From Candidatus Heimdallarchaeota archaeon (GTDB lineage Archaea > Asgardarchaeota > Heimdallarchaeia > Heimdallarchaeales > Heimdallarchaeaceae): a stretch of DNA of 54,527 bases. The stretch is from the NCBI GenBank assembly GCA_019057815.1, contig JAHLWR010000023.1:1-54527 (forward strand), given 5' to 3'. The position numbers were made by a program, and so were the translations under genes. Every line of letters starts with the position of its first letter. Position 1 is the stretch's first letter. Below are positions 7,859 through 17,933 of this stretch, one piece after another. The notes beneath the pieces were generated by a model that made no database searches, was not told where the DNA came from, and was given only the letters and a program-made list of their open reading frames with translations.

Positions 7859-9824
7859 TTATTTCTTTCTTCGCTGTAGTGCTACTAGACCAAAGCCTAA
7901 GAATAGACAAGTTATCGCAGGGAGTAGAAGCGAGATCATTTGAAACTCTGGTATAACAATAGAAACAGTAAATGAGTAATATAAACCAGAGTTGTCATTG
8001 ATGGCTAAATTGTAGTTAATAGAGTTATCTACAGCACTAATATAGTATTCAATTGTGTCACTAACTGCAAAAGGACCAATAGTTACGCTGTAAAGATCAC
8101 CACCTATAAGCGTCATGTCTATTGTTTGCCATGCTCCTCCGTTGACTCTATAATGTAAAGTAATAGACTGTAATCCAGAATCATCGGTGACAGTAGCATT
8201 AACTGTAACAGTTTCAAGCTCTGTCGGTGAAGAAGGTGAATGAACAACACCAATGATACTTGGACCACTAGTGTCAGAAGAACCTACAAATATGTCATAG
8301 TATTGTCCGCTATTATCCTCTGTGGCTTCATTCTTTAAGATATAGTTATCAATTGCAGTGAAGTAATATTCAATAGTATCACTAATCGAAAAAGGGTCAA
8401 GAATTGCAGAATAAATATCATCGTTTACAAGAGTCATACTAATATTTTGCCATATTCCTCCATTAACTCTGTAATGGAGTGTAACATTGTAAATACCAGA
8501 AGTATCTGTAATAGTAGCATTAACTGTAATTGTATCAATCTCTGTGGGTGAAGAGGGAGAGTGTGCTATGTTTTCAATTGTAGGACTAGTAAAATCAGAA
8601 GAACCTACAAATATGTCATAGTATTGTCCGTTATTATCCTCTATGGCTTCGTTAAAGTTGATAGAATCATCTACAGCACTAATATAGTATTCAATAGTGT
8701 CACTAACCGCAAAAGGACCAGTAATTGCAGAATAAATATTATCGGTTAAAAATGTCATACTAATGGTAAGCCAACTTCCTCCATTGACTCTGTAATGGAG
8801 TGTAACACTTTGAACACCAGATGCATCAGTGACAGTAGCATTGATAGTAATAATATCTAGTTCTGTTGGTGTAGAGGGAGAGTGGATAATATCAGTAATA
8901 ACAGGAGGACCAAGGTATAAAGTAGGTTCATCAAGCGGATAGAGATCTTCTGAACCCGCAGAACCAGCAACAGTATAAGATCCTGTTCCTGACCAATCTG
9001 ACCAATAGTTACCTTCAAGTGTTTCAGTATCATACCAATAGTTGTTAGTACCTCTATCACACGCTTGGGAAGTTCCTAATAGATAGTTTTCTACAAAAGT
9101 ATTATGGTGAATAAGATTATTATCAGAACCGAATCCTAAGTATACTCCATAGGCTCCATTCTCTTGTAGAAGATTGTAAGTAACGACACAAGAATCAGTA
9201 TCGTGAGGATAGATGCCATAGAGGTTATTGTTGCACGTGTTATTTCCCACTGTCGAACTTCCGGAAGAGTAAAGATATACGCCATAGTTGTTATTGTTGC
9301 ACGTGTTGTTTACAACAGTTGAACTACCAGAATACATCAGATCGATACCATCGTTGTTATTGTCGTTGCACGTGTTGTTTCCCACTGTCGAACTTCCAGA
9401 ATTGTAAAGATATATGCCTCTGTCGTTATTGTTGCACGTGTTGTTAATGATAGTAGTTGTTCCATCTGATACTCCATCGATATAAATACCATTATCATCT
9501 GCTTCAATATAGCAGTTACGAACAATGAACTATTTGGTTGTACCTGAGATAGAAATACCTTCATCACTTGTTGTTGTGATATTGTAACCATCAATAAGGT
9601 AAGGATCCTCTGCTGTTCCAGAACCGGGAAAAACGGCAAAACCCACTGTCAGAAGTAATGGATATAGGGTCATGAGGGATAAGAGAGGAGTAAGAGGGTG
9701 AGTCATATGAGACAGTTGTAGAACTTACTCTCACACTAGAGAACATACTTATTCCAATAATTAAAATTGAAACACATAAAAATCTTCTAATTGAAACTTT
9801 AGATTGTTTTGAGCGCTTTTTCAT
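7859..9824 (-). pseudogene. Broken NosD-like surface protein gene with three Ig-like repeats
   Basis: The N-terminal 60 or so codons (MKKRSKQSKVSIRRFLCVSI and onward) are intact. Compared with the relatives, one extra base near 9640, before CCCACTG, shifts the frame inside the entry motif, and an in-frame TAG at 9530-9532 replaces the Tyr of the KYFIVRNC motif. The remaining 508 codons are open: beta-helix repeats, the NYWSDWSGTGSYTVAG block, three Ig-like domains of about 95 residues (each ITDIIHSPSTPTELD-like) and the tail IPEFQMISLLLPAI with QRRKK. Two independent lesions argue for a real pseudogene rather than one read error, though a shorter product from ATG at 9385 cannot be excluded. 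Confidence 0.8.
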
Positions 9825-9864
9825 TATTTCACCTAAAATATTATAGATTCGAATAATACTATGC

Positions 9865-9891
9865 TTTATGAAATTTAAATCTTTCGTCGGG
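9865..9891 (-). promoter_or_regulatory. Shared NosD promoter box, copy 2
   Basis: Minus-strand CCCGACGAAAGATTTAAATT, the same box as upstream of 4230-5912, about 45 bp before the start of the broken gene. Its conservation upstream of a pseudogene suggests recent decay. Confidence 0.55.
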
Positions 9892-9983
9892 AAAAAGGAA
9901 CCCTAAAAAATGGCAACTTCAAAGTGATTAAAACTTCAATAATATTATTTCTCAGATTCGTATTAAATAAAAGGTGATTTTAG

Positions 9984-11480
9984 TTAAGCTTGTCTAACTA
10001 TATCACCTAATACGTCTTCAGGGTTGTATTTCCACTCTTGAAAGACTGTCTCGTATTTGTCCATAGGTATAGACCATCTTTTGCTATACATCTGATTAAC
10101 AACGAAAATCTTGAGAATATTCTCACTGAAGTCTTCCTCTAATATGTCAATCGCTTCTAGAACTAGGTTTGGTGGAACCCTTAGAACAAAATAATATCCA
10201 GACTTATTATCTGTAAGAAATTGTTCGCTGTAAACTTCAGGAAGGATAGAAAATTTATTGTGATATTCTAGTTGTTTATCATCTGAATTTCGCAAAAAAA
10301 GAACTATATTCGTAAGACTGAAGATATAGGAAGGATTGATTTTATGTGAATAGATATTGCTGTCTTCGAGGTTCTTTATGTGGTTTTTGACTGTCCTTTC
10401 AGAGTATTTGAGGTTATTAGCAATCTGTTTAATTGTCAGATGATTATTATAGAGAATATGATTCAATATTTCTATACCTTCCTTATTTAGATTGATTTTA
10501 TAATCAAGATCATTCGTCTGTGACTGTTGGACAAAAAAAGCTTGTTTGTCTCTAATTTGATTATAAAAACTGAAATGCATCCTGATATCATAAGACTCTA
10601 AATTCCATTCTTTTGATTGTATGTCATAAATTGAATAATTAAAAGACTTCAATCTAGTAGCATTCTTAAACCTTAAAATGAGCGAATCAGCTATCTGAAA
10701 ATCACTTTCGAGATTTTGAACCAATCGATGAAGGTCTCTAGAAACTTCAGGGATAGCAGGAGCAACATATTGGATGAGCAATTTATTGTTGCCTAAATAA
10801 CTCTGGAAAATAGAATGGAGAAAAGGACTGTTAGGTATTTCTTTTAAAATAGCTTCGGACAATGATTTAGAAGATTCAAGGTAGACGCCATATACAGCAA
10901 GATTTAAGCGGGGATAGTTAAGAGAAATTCCTTGAAAGACAATTCCCTTTTCCATTAATCTCCTCTTGTATTTTGATAAGTTTGAGGAATCAATTTCCAA
11001 GTGTTTTAGAAGATTATTGGATTTCAAAGATTGACATTTAAGTGCAGCTAGAAATAAACTAAACTCACGTTTAGATAAAGTAGGTAAAATTTTCGAACAA
11101 TAGTCAAAGAAAATAGAGAAAAAAGTGTTCCAATCAAGAGAATTGGTATCTAATCTATTAAGTTCTAGAAGCTTGTAAGCCAGTTTATTGAAATTATTAT
11201 CAGCAATTAAGGGAATGTAAGAGTAGGGTACTCTATATTGTAAATTCCTGTAAACTCGATTTGTACTTCGTTTTTCCCAAAACTCATTCCATGTAAATTC
11301 GAGAGATTTAATATGTGAAAAATTAGCATATGTTAGAAAACATGCTAGGTCCCAAGCTGGGGAATAAGGTTTGATCTCATACTTAGTTATCAGATTATCA
11401 AAAAAAGGTGATTCCTTTTTGAGTATATTATAAGCTTCTTCGATTATTTCCAACTCAGAAGGTGTAAGTTTTGAAGGCAT
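9984..11480 (-). CDS. Putative regulator with two winged-helix segments
   Basis: 498 residues with no signal peptide or membrane segment. Two helix-turn-helix-like stretches can be read: about 135-175 (LTLSKREFSLFLAAL-like helix, then DSSNLSKYKRRLMEKG) and about 325-370 (GIEILNHILYNNHLTIKQIA, then SERTVKNHIKNLEDSNI). Each is followed by a mixed alpha/beta stretch of about 90 residues, so the protein looks like a tandem duplication of an Lrp-like HTH plus sensor module. It is divergent from the next plus-strand gene. I do not recognise the family. It could be a transcription factor for the surface genes or for the nearby CRISPR locus; nothing in the sequence decides between them. Confidence 0.7.
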   Translation of the reverse strand: MPSKLTPSELEIIEEAYNILKKESPFFDNLITKYEIKPYSPAWDLACFLTYANFSHIKSLEFTWNEFWEKRSTNRVYRNLQYRVPYSYIPLIADNNFNKLAYKLLELNRLDTNSLDWNTFFSIFFDYCSKILPTLSKREFSLFLAALKCQSLKSNNLLKHLEIDSSNLSKYKRRLMEKGIVFQGISLNYPRLNLAVYGVYLESSKSLSEAILKEIPNSPFLHSIFQSYLGNNKLLIQYVAPAIPEVSRDLHRLVQNLESDFQIADSLILRFKNATRLKSFNYSIYDIQSKEWNLESYDIRMHFSFYNQIRDKQAFFVQQSQTNDLDYKINLNKEGIEILNHILYNNHLTIKQIANNLKYSERTVKNHIKNLEDSNIYSHKINPSYIFSLTNIVLFLRNSDDKQLEYHNKFSILPEVYSEQFLTDNKSGYYFVLRVPPNLVLEAIDILEEDFSENILKIFVVNQMYSKRWSIPMDKYETVFQEWKYNPEDVLGDIVRQA

Positions 11481-11613
11481 TTATATTGAATCTGAAACAA
11501 ATAATTTAAGTTTTAGCATAAGTATTTGCATGTAGAAGTAGTAAAATTTGAGTTATCCTTTCTTTCACCATTAAAGGTAAATGAACATGATTTTTTTACC
11601 ATTATGAAGCAAA

Positions 11614-12378
11614 ATGAGCAGTTTTATTAAAATTCGAATGATGATAAAAACAATGCTTCAGCTTATAGAATGCACATTAAAACCGGAAGATGATGAGATA
11701 CTAAGCAAAATAGAAAAAGATATGCTAACAACTGATGAGTACTTTATACATAGTAGAGAATTAATGAGTTCATTGCAACGACAATCGGCTAGAACAAAAA
11801 TAAGAACGAATAGACTATCAGAAAATGAGATCAAAAGATTGAATTTCTACTGTTATCCAGCTTACACTCTAGAAAAACCATTGTACCTATCACATAAATA
11901 TGATATAATAACAACTTTGTGTAATCTAAGAGATGAAATTAAAGAAGGAGAAAGCTATATAACAAGAATAACAGAGAATCAAAAAATTCTACAAGATTCT
12001 GTTATTTTTAGATTCTATGTCTTATGTAAAGAAGAAGGAATCTGTCTGCCAGAAAATCTATACTTAGATGAGAAACAGACGTTTTGCTCCCTAAAGATAA
12101 AAGAAATTATCATAGATGAAGTAGTTCTAGAACCAGAATATGCAATAAAGTATAACGTTCCTGTGGTATTAGGTGATTATGACAATGGAAGAAGTATAGA
12201 AAAGGGTAAAGTACATTTCATGAAACCATCTCCTATTGTAACAGAAGTAGTTGGTAAGTTACCATACATTAGAGGAAAAGAAGAGAATACAAAAAGAAGT
12301 GTAAAGATACCTCTACCAGAACATTTCATAGATTGTTGGAAAATCACGAGAGAAGAGGAAAGTAATATTAAAAACTGA
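11614..12378 (+). CDS. Unrecognised protein beside CRISPR array 1
   Basis: 254 residues, cytoplasmic by composition and rich in Lys, Glu and Ile. The first 130 residues are mostly helical with charged stretches (RQSARTKIRTNRLSENEIKR). The second half has strand-like segments (KIKEIIIDEVVLEPEYAI, VPVVLGDYDNG) and ends in KLPYIRGKEENTKRSVKIPL. No catalytic motif or known domain was recognised. It ends about 200 bp before the array 1 leader inverted repeat and is divergent from the two-winged-helix gene. A CRISPR link is suggested only by position. Confidence 0.55.
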   Translation: MSSFIKIRMMIKTMLQLIECTLKPEDDEILSKIEKDMLTTDEYFIHSRELMSSLQRQSARTKIRTNRLSENEIKRLNFYCYPAYTLEKPLYLSHKYDIITTLCNLRDEIKEGESYITRITENQKILQDSVIFRFYVLCKEEGICLPENLYLDEKQTFCSLKIKEIIIDEVVLEPEYAIKYNVPVVLGDYDNGRSIEKGKVHFMKPSPIVTEVVGKLPYIRGKEENTKRSVKIPLPEHFIDCWKITREEESNIKN

Positions 12379-12579
12379 TTCAAATTGTTCGAGCTCTAAG
12401 GGAAATGTTGGTAATAAGCAAGGATTGAAACAAGTAGATGATGGATTTAGAAATAGTTATTTTACAAGAAGATTGGTAATAAAGGTAAAAACTATTGGAA
12501 TTGTACCTTAAAAGAAATTTATTTAGTTCAGAAAATGTCTTGACTGAAAGGAGTAAGTCAACCTTCAACTAATGAATTT

Positions 12580-12673
12580 GCATATCTTTATAAAGGATTT
12601 TCAAATCGAAGATATGCAACAAAAGAGAAAATAAGATCGAGTCTAATAGAGAAAAACACGAGAAATAGGCTCG
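12580..12673 (+). promoter_or_regulatory. CRISPR leader 1 with 9-bp inverted repeat
   Basis: The leader of array 1 carries GCATATCTT (12580-12588) and its exact inverse AAGATATGC (12609-12617), separated by 20 nt that include the TATA-like CTTTATAAAGG. From the second arm to the first repeat is 56 bp. The stretch is almost identical to leader 3 and shares the inverted repeat with leader 2. It sets array direction (left to right) and probably holds both the array promoter and the site recognised during spacer insertion. Confidence 0.85.
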
Positions 12674-14147
12674 GTTGCAAATCGTATCTCAAATACTAGA
12701 GAATTGAAATACTCACCGTGTATTCTTTCATATATCCTTTTCCAGTTTGAGTTGCAAATCGTATCTCAAATACTAGAGAATTGAAATACGTAGGAGGTAA
12801 AAATTATCAGACGTCTGATAATTGAGTTGCAAATCGTATCTCAAATACTAGAGAATTGAAATCGTTGATCCATTTCGGATTTATGACCTTCTATCATGGC
12901 AGGTTGCAAATCGTATCTCAAATACTAGAGAATTGAAATATCTTGAGCAAAGAAAGCCCCTATATCCAAACTAAAAGTTGCAAATCGTATCTCAAATACT
13001 AGAGAATTGAAATTCTTAAGAGTTCTAAAGGGCAAATGATAACTATGGATAGTTGCAAATCGTATCTCAAATACTAGAGAATTGAAATCAAATAGACTGG
13101 GCACAAGTAAGGAAAGAAGCAGATAAAAGTTGCAAATCGTATCTCAAATACTAGAGAATTGAAATGAAGTAAGCGAAGAGAGTTACGGCGCGGTAGCGAA
13201 AGTAAGTTGCAAATCGTATCTCAAATACTAGAGAATTGAAATTTAATATAAAGTTTCTTGCCCCCTTTAGTTGTTGGTAAGGTTGCAAATCGTATCTCAA
13301 ATACTAGAGAATTGAAATTAAGGGCGCAAGCGTTCTGCTCTGGTGAGAACCTCACTACGTTGCAAATCGTATCTCAAATACTAGAGAATTGAAATATTAG
13401 AGCGCTAAACTCTGGATTACCCGATAATTCTTGTTGCAAATCGTATCTCAAATACTAGAGAATTGAAATAGCAAGTGTTTCTGTATCTCCTTCCTCAAAG
13501 TCCCAAGCGTTGCAAATCGTATCTCAAATACTAGAGAATTGAAATCTTACGAAAAGCGTAATAATACCTTACGACCAGATTTATGTTGCAAATCGTATCT
13601 CAAATACTAGAGAATTGAAATTAAGTTTAGCCCTAAAACGTGAATAATAAGTCTTGATTTTGTTGCAAATCGTATCTCAAATACTAGAGAATTGAAATCT
13701 TTAAAAGATCTGTCAAACCAACAGTGAGTATATTAGTTGCAAATCGTATCTCAAATACTAGAGAATTGAAATATCGTTGAAGCACTTGTAGCCAAAAAGA
13801 AAGAACTTTTGTTGCAAATCGTATCTCAAATACTAGAGAATTGAAATACAATGGACTCATGTTGGATTGGATAAGGTGGGGGTGTGTTGCAAATCGTATC
13901 TCAAATACTAGAGAATTGAAATATACGAAAAAAGTCCAGTTGCTGAACCTGCAGCATTGTTGCAAATCGTATCTCAAATACTAGAGAATTGAAATTCGTA
14001 GGAGGAAAAACAGATGAGCACCAAAAAGAAGAAGTTGCAAATCGTATCTCAAATACTAGAGAATTGAATTTTTCTGGGGGGGGAAATCTGTAATGCTTGG
14101 GGCTGTGAAAGTTGCAAATCGTATCTCAAATACTAGAGAATTGAAAT
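12674..14147 (+). CRISPR. CRISPR array 1 (20 repeats, 19 spacers)
   Basis: 37-nt repeat beginning GTTGCAAATCGTATCTC and ending TACTAGAGAATTGAAAT, with spacers of about 36-40 nt. The repeats are identical except the nineteenth, which ends TTGAATT instead of TTGAAAT, placing the degenerate end away from the leader. ATTGAAA(N) 3' ends are typical of type I-A/I-B arrays and give the 8-nt crRNA handle ATTGAAAT after Cas6 cleavage. Two spacers start with the same CGTAGGAGG stretch, and one contains a perfect 22-bp palindrome (12802-12823). Confidence 0.98.
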
Positions 14148-14266
14148 ATATTGTGAGAAAATAAGTGAAATTAGAAGAAAAATAGGTGCATAAAATTCTA
14201 GGAATTTTTATCGATAATTCCTATTCTCTAAAGGTTTACTACACAATTTTCTTGTAAAAACTGAAA

Positions 14267-14297
14267 GTATCTTCCATTAATAGAAGATGCTTTTTTT
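14267..14297 (+). terminator. Hairpin and T-run after array 1
   Basis: GTATCTTC pairs with GAAGATGC around an 8-nt loop and is followed by seven T, about 120 bp after the last repeat. This is a plausible terminator of the array 1 transcript. A second hairpin (AGGAATT/AATTCCT) lies about 50 bp before it. Confidence 0.55.
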
Positions 14298-14405
14298 CTA
14301 GTAAAAAGGCTTGAAATCATAACATTTCTCATATTTAGTAATTTTCAATGTAGAAGATATCCCCAATTCATCTTCTGTTTAATGTTTAACTGGAGGTGAA
14401 AAAAA

Positions 14406-14459
14406 GTGTCAGGACCCCCAGTTTGGCCACCAAATGATCCAGAACCATGGCCACCTTAA
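14406..14459 (+). CDS. Candidate 17-residue Pro/Trp-rich peptide
   Basis: A GTG start sits eight bases after a strong ribosome site (GGAGGTG) and opens a frame of 17 residues, MSGPPVWPPNDPEPWPP, before TAA. Six... eight of the residues are Pro and two are Trp. It lies in the otherwise non-coding gap between array 1 and the 3' end of cas3, on the array strand and after the array terminator. The spacing and strength of the ribosome site are the main evidence. Function unknown; it could be a leader or regulatory peptide, or chance. Confidence 0.4.
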   Translation: MSGPPVWPPNDPEPWPP

Positions 14460-14490
14460 AATTTAAGGCTAAAACATTGAAGCAATTGCA

Positions 14491-17124
14491 TCATTCTCTT
14501 TTTATTTTTTTTGATTTTTTGATTTGGCAAATATTCAAACCACCATTATCTTGATAAATCCACTCTTCTCCTTCTAAAAATATCCCCCAAACTCTATCAA
14601 AACCTCTATCTTTTAGAACTTGTAGACGATTCTTATTGTTTAGTGCTCTTTGCAATTGTTTCAATAAAGTTGTTGAAATCGCAATTGACTGTTCTCTAAA
14701 TTGACGAATAAATTGAAGGTTTTTCCCTGTGTCTAATTCTCTATAGAAGTTTAGGAAGTCTTTTTTAGATTTAAAAATTAACATAGTTTCCTTTACAGAC
14801 TCCTCAATTAATTGAAAAACGTTTTCAAGGCTTTCAATTCTAGTTGCTTTAAGTTCCTCTATTCCCTTTGATGTATCTTTTTTCTTTCCTATTAAAGAGA
14901 GTTCATTGAAATAATCTTGAATTATGCTTCCTAAATCTTTTTCATCAAATTGACTTGATTTCTCGAAAATCTTTTTTGTTTGTTCTATAAGTACTGGATC
15001 ATATATCATTCTGTGATAGGTTACATGCTCTGATTCTGGAATAGTTAATTCCCTAACATAAACAATACCTTTCTTTATATTATGTCTGTTACATCTCCCA
15101 GCTACCTGAATGATTGAATCTAGAGGTGCTAAATCTCTAAAAACATAATCAAAGGATGCATCTACTCCAGCTTCAATGACTTGAGTGCAAACTAAAATTA
15201 TTTTATGCTCTTTTTCTGTTATTTCTTTGATTATTTTCTTTCTATCTTTATAGCTAACAATTGAAGAGAGGAAAAGAATGGTCCTATCGTCAACTGTATC
15301 GATTAAATAATCAAAAAGCTGTCTTGCGCTTTCTTTTGTATTCAAAACAAACATAATTGAGCTGTCAGGATGGTCTTTAACATAAACTTCAGCTTCTGCT
15401 GCAAAATTGTTTAATGTAATCTTGTCTTTTAAGAAATTGATTTCATATCTATTAATACTCTGAGATGAATTATCTGTGTTTATCTCATAGCACTTGCTAA
15501 TCCACTTATTCCAATCGTAAGGAAAGGTTATTGCTTTTGGATATGTTGCACTACCAATTATAACATAACAACTATGAAAAATTGCAAGATGATGTATCAA
15601 TGTTGATATTAATTGCCAGTATTTAACAGGAATTCCTTGTATTTCATCAAAAATTATTATTGAATTTGTTAAACGATGAAATCTGAGATAATGTCTTTTC
15701 TTCCCGCCAAGAATTGAATTCCAGAATGAAACAAAAGTTGTAACAATAACATTAGATTTCCACAGAAATATAAAATCCCTACTTCTCTTGAAGTTTAATT
15801 CCTCACCTTCTTCCTCAAGATAATAACTAAATTCCGCTTCTGCTAAGTGATGGTGGATTGTAAGTAAATCTGTTTGTTTGTGTTTATATTCTTCCTGTAT
15901 TTCCATAGATTTTTCACACAATAATATCTTTGAAAGCTCATCTCCTACTTGATCTGTAATTGAAATGAATGGAAGAGAATAGATAATTCTGGGAATTATT
16001 CCTGTTTTGTTCTCGATTTCTTCTCGGAGTTTCATAGCTATATTCAAATAAGCTAAAGTTTTACCAGAACCTGTGGGATAAGAAATTGTAATGATTTTTT
16101 CATCACTGATATTTTGGTCAAGTAATTCTGTCTCCTCCCATAGTTCTTGTTTTATCTTAAGCAAAGGGTCAGTTTCGTTACAAGTTATTGGTTTGTGTTC
16201 TTGTTCTCTATATTTTCTGACAATATTACCACTAATATGAAATTTCTTCTCGTCAAAAAGAAAATCATGGTTATGAGTATCCGCTATATGTGATTTGGCA
16301 TCCCATTCATCACTATCACACAGAATTGAGTAGTAATTAAGAATTAAAGAAAAGAGTCGTAGGTCTGTGTTTTTCTTCTCCCATAAATCTTCAATATCAA
16401 ATAAAATAAATTCTAATTCATCAATGTCTGATAATTCGTTGAAAACCGTAAATGCTTTTTTGAAAGAATTAGAAAGAACTCGTCTCTTACTGAATAATGA
16501 TTTAAAGTAACAAAGTATTAAATCAGGATATTTGCAGTTAGAGGGGTCAAAATCAGAGAAATCTGAAAAATCAATATTTTCAAAGTTAGGATAATTGACA
16601 TAATAATCTTGTATTTTAGTGATTATGTTTTTAAACACTGAGCGTGTAAAACCCATACCCTTTTCTTTGATCATTGTACTATCTAAACAGTTAACTAGTA
16701 CACCCCTATTATGATGATTAAGAATACTAAATACTATAGCCAATAAATGTAAATCAAAGATATTTGAGTTTCTTTCATCTCTTTTATATACCTCTTCTAG
16801 ATAGCAAGATACGAACAACCAAGCAAAAACAGCACCTATCTGAGTATGATAGCTATGTGAGGTCTGCTCATGAATATTTAAGGATGGATTAACTTTACTC
16901 TGGAAAAAAGGATTTATCTTTCCAATATCGTGGGATATGGCTAGAATTAACATTAAATCTTCTTGAATTTGAGAATCAAACGAGAATAACGAAGATGAAA
17001 GTAAACTCTTCTTTTGCGTGTTTTTCTGTAACTCAATCCAGATATTTTCTATATGTCTAACCAAACTCTGGTTTGGCCTTGCATATAAAAAGAACGAAGG
17101 TTTGCTTATTGTTTTTTGATTCAA
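14491..17124 (-). CDS. cas3: Cas3 nuclease-helicase, type I-B
   Basis: 877 residues, full length for a fused HD nuclease plus superfamily 2 helicase. It degrades DNA after recruitment by Cascade. The HD domain has the HD pair at 65-66 (ISHDIGKINPFF), His93 (SYHTQIG) and NHHNRG near 136-141. Helicase motifs: Walker A PTGSGKT at 350-356, DEIQ at 493-496, SAT at 525-527 and QVAGRCNRHN from 673. All key residues seem present. It is the last gene of the minus-strand interference operon, 12 bp after cas5. The start used is TTG; GAGGG lies a short distance upstream. Confidence 0.96.
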   Translation of the reverse strand: MNQKTISKPSFFLYARPNQSLVRHIENIWIELQKNTQKKSLLSSSLFSFDSQIQEDLMLILAISHDIGKINPFFQSKVNPSLNIHEQTSHSYHTQIGAVFAWLFVSCYLEEVYKRDERNSNIFDLHLLAIVFSILNHHNRGVLVNCLDSTMIKEKGMGFTRSVFKNIITKIQDYYVNYPNFENIDFSDFSDFDPSNCKYPDLILCYFKSLFSKRRVLSNSFKKAFTVFNELSDIDELEFILFDIEDLWEKKNTDLRLFSLILNYYSILCDSDEWDAKSHIADTHNHDFLFDEKKFHISGNIVRKYREQEHKPITCNETDPLLKIKQELWEETELLDQNISDEKIITISYPTGSGKTLAYLNIAMKLREEIENKTGIIPRIIYSLPFISITDQVGDELSKILLCEKSMEIQEEYKHKQTDLLTIHHHLAEAEFSYYLEEEGEELNFKRSRDFIFLWKSNVIVTTFVSFWNSILGGKKRHYLRFHRLTNSIIIFDEIQGIPVKYWQLISTLIHHLAIFHSCYVIIGSATYPKAITFPYDWNKWISKCYEINTDNSSQSINRYEINFLKDKITLNNFAAEAEVYVKDHPDSSIMFVLNTKESARQLFDYLIDTVDDRTILFLSSIVSYKDRKKIIKEITEKEHKIILVCTQVIEAGVDASFDYVFRDLAPLDSIIQVAGRCNRHNIKKGIVYVRELTIPESEHVTYHRMIYDPVLIEQTKKIFEKSSQFDEKDLGSIIQDYFNELSLIGKKKDTSKGIEELKATRIESLENVFQLIEESVKETMLIFKSKKDFLNFYRELDTGKNLQFIRQFREQSIAISTTLLKQLQRALNNKNRLQVLKDRGFDRVWGIFLEGEEWIYQDNGGLNICQIKKSKKIKRE

Positions 17125-17136
17125 TGAATTCCCTCA

Positions 17137-17922
17137 TTATAGAAAAACAATATTTTCTTCTTTGTCATTTATTTGGTATTTGAAAACTCGATTGTTTTTG
17201 AAAGATAATTTAATTCCATCTTCTATATCAGTTTCCTTGAATATTATGTTGACTGTCTTTTCTAAAGAAATTAGTGAATTCTCATATTTTAGAGTGTGAG
17301 GGATGTTATAAATAATTGTAAAACCAAAAATATCTGTATCGATGTCGTCTCCTACAGCTTCTGTACTTATGATTGAGTGAACTTCATGAATACCTGAATC
17401 TTGTCTTATACTTTTGTAATTTCCAATAAAATGGATTTCTGCTAACATATTTGCATGTCCTAAATATGGTGGATAACAGTATTTGTTGTTAGTCAATCGT
17501 TCTTCGAGATCTTCCATTATCTGTAAGTCTTTACAATAAAAATACACCCGAAATTTAACATTTCTCAAGATGTTTAGAAATATTTGAGCGTTGAATCCTC
17601 TAGAGTCCGAGGTTTTAACTCCAAGAGGATCCCCTGGCATTATTATTCTTAATCTATTAGGAAGACTCAAGGTAGTCTTAGTTTGGAGATAGTTAACAAG
17701 CATCTTAGATCTCCAAATAGGATTAAGAATTCTAATAGAAACCATTGAGTTTTTATAATCTTCATTTGACCAATATTCATTTCGTTCAAGCCCAAGAACA
17801 GCTCCTGTAAGTCCTAGAATGACTGTTCTAGAGGGGAAAGGGTAGCTTATGTTTTCACGGGTTGTATCATAAGCTCTGAAATGTGCAAAGTTACCGGACA
17901 CATCAAAAACTATGGTTTCCAT
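17137..17922 (-). CDS. cas5b: Cas5, type I-B Cascade subunit
   Basis: 261-residue RAMP-type Cas5. The N-terminal ferredoxin-like strand and the diagnostic FAHFRAYDTTRENISYPF segment, then PSRTVILGLTGAVLGL, are as in Cas5h/Cas5b. It should cap the crRNA 5' handle within Cascade and hold the first Cas7. It starts 11 bp after the cas7 stop, with GTGATCT as ribosome site, and is followed 12 bp later by cas3. Confidence 0.93.
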   Translation of the reverse strand: METIVFDVSGNFAHFRAYDTTRENISYPFPSRTVILGLTGAVLGLERNEYWSNEDYKNSMVSIRILNPIWRSKMLVNYLQTKTTLSLPNRLRIIMPGDPLGVKTSDSRGFNAQIFLNILRNVKFRVYFYCKDLQIMEDLEERLTNNKYCYPPYLGHANMLAEIHFIGNYKSIRQDSGIHEVHSIISTEAVGDDIDTDIFGFTIIYNIPHTLKYENSLISLEKTVNIIFKETDIEDGIKLSFKNNRVFKYQINDKEENIVFL

Positions 17923-17933
17923 GAGATCACTCT

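Noticed and set aside
12380-12568. Short minus-strand frame before leader 1
   Set aside because: No ribosome site, no domain, and it reaches into the leader region; better left as non-coding.
13684-13977. Minus-strand open frame across CRISPR array 1
   Set aside because: It is a read-through of the reverse complement of repeats (YFNSLVFEIRFAT repeated) with spacers between; the array explains it. The similar frame at 24644-24826 and part of 29154-29441 are rejected for the same reason.
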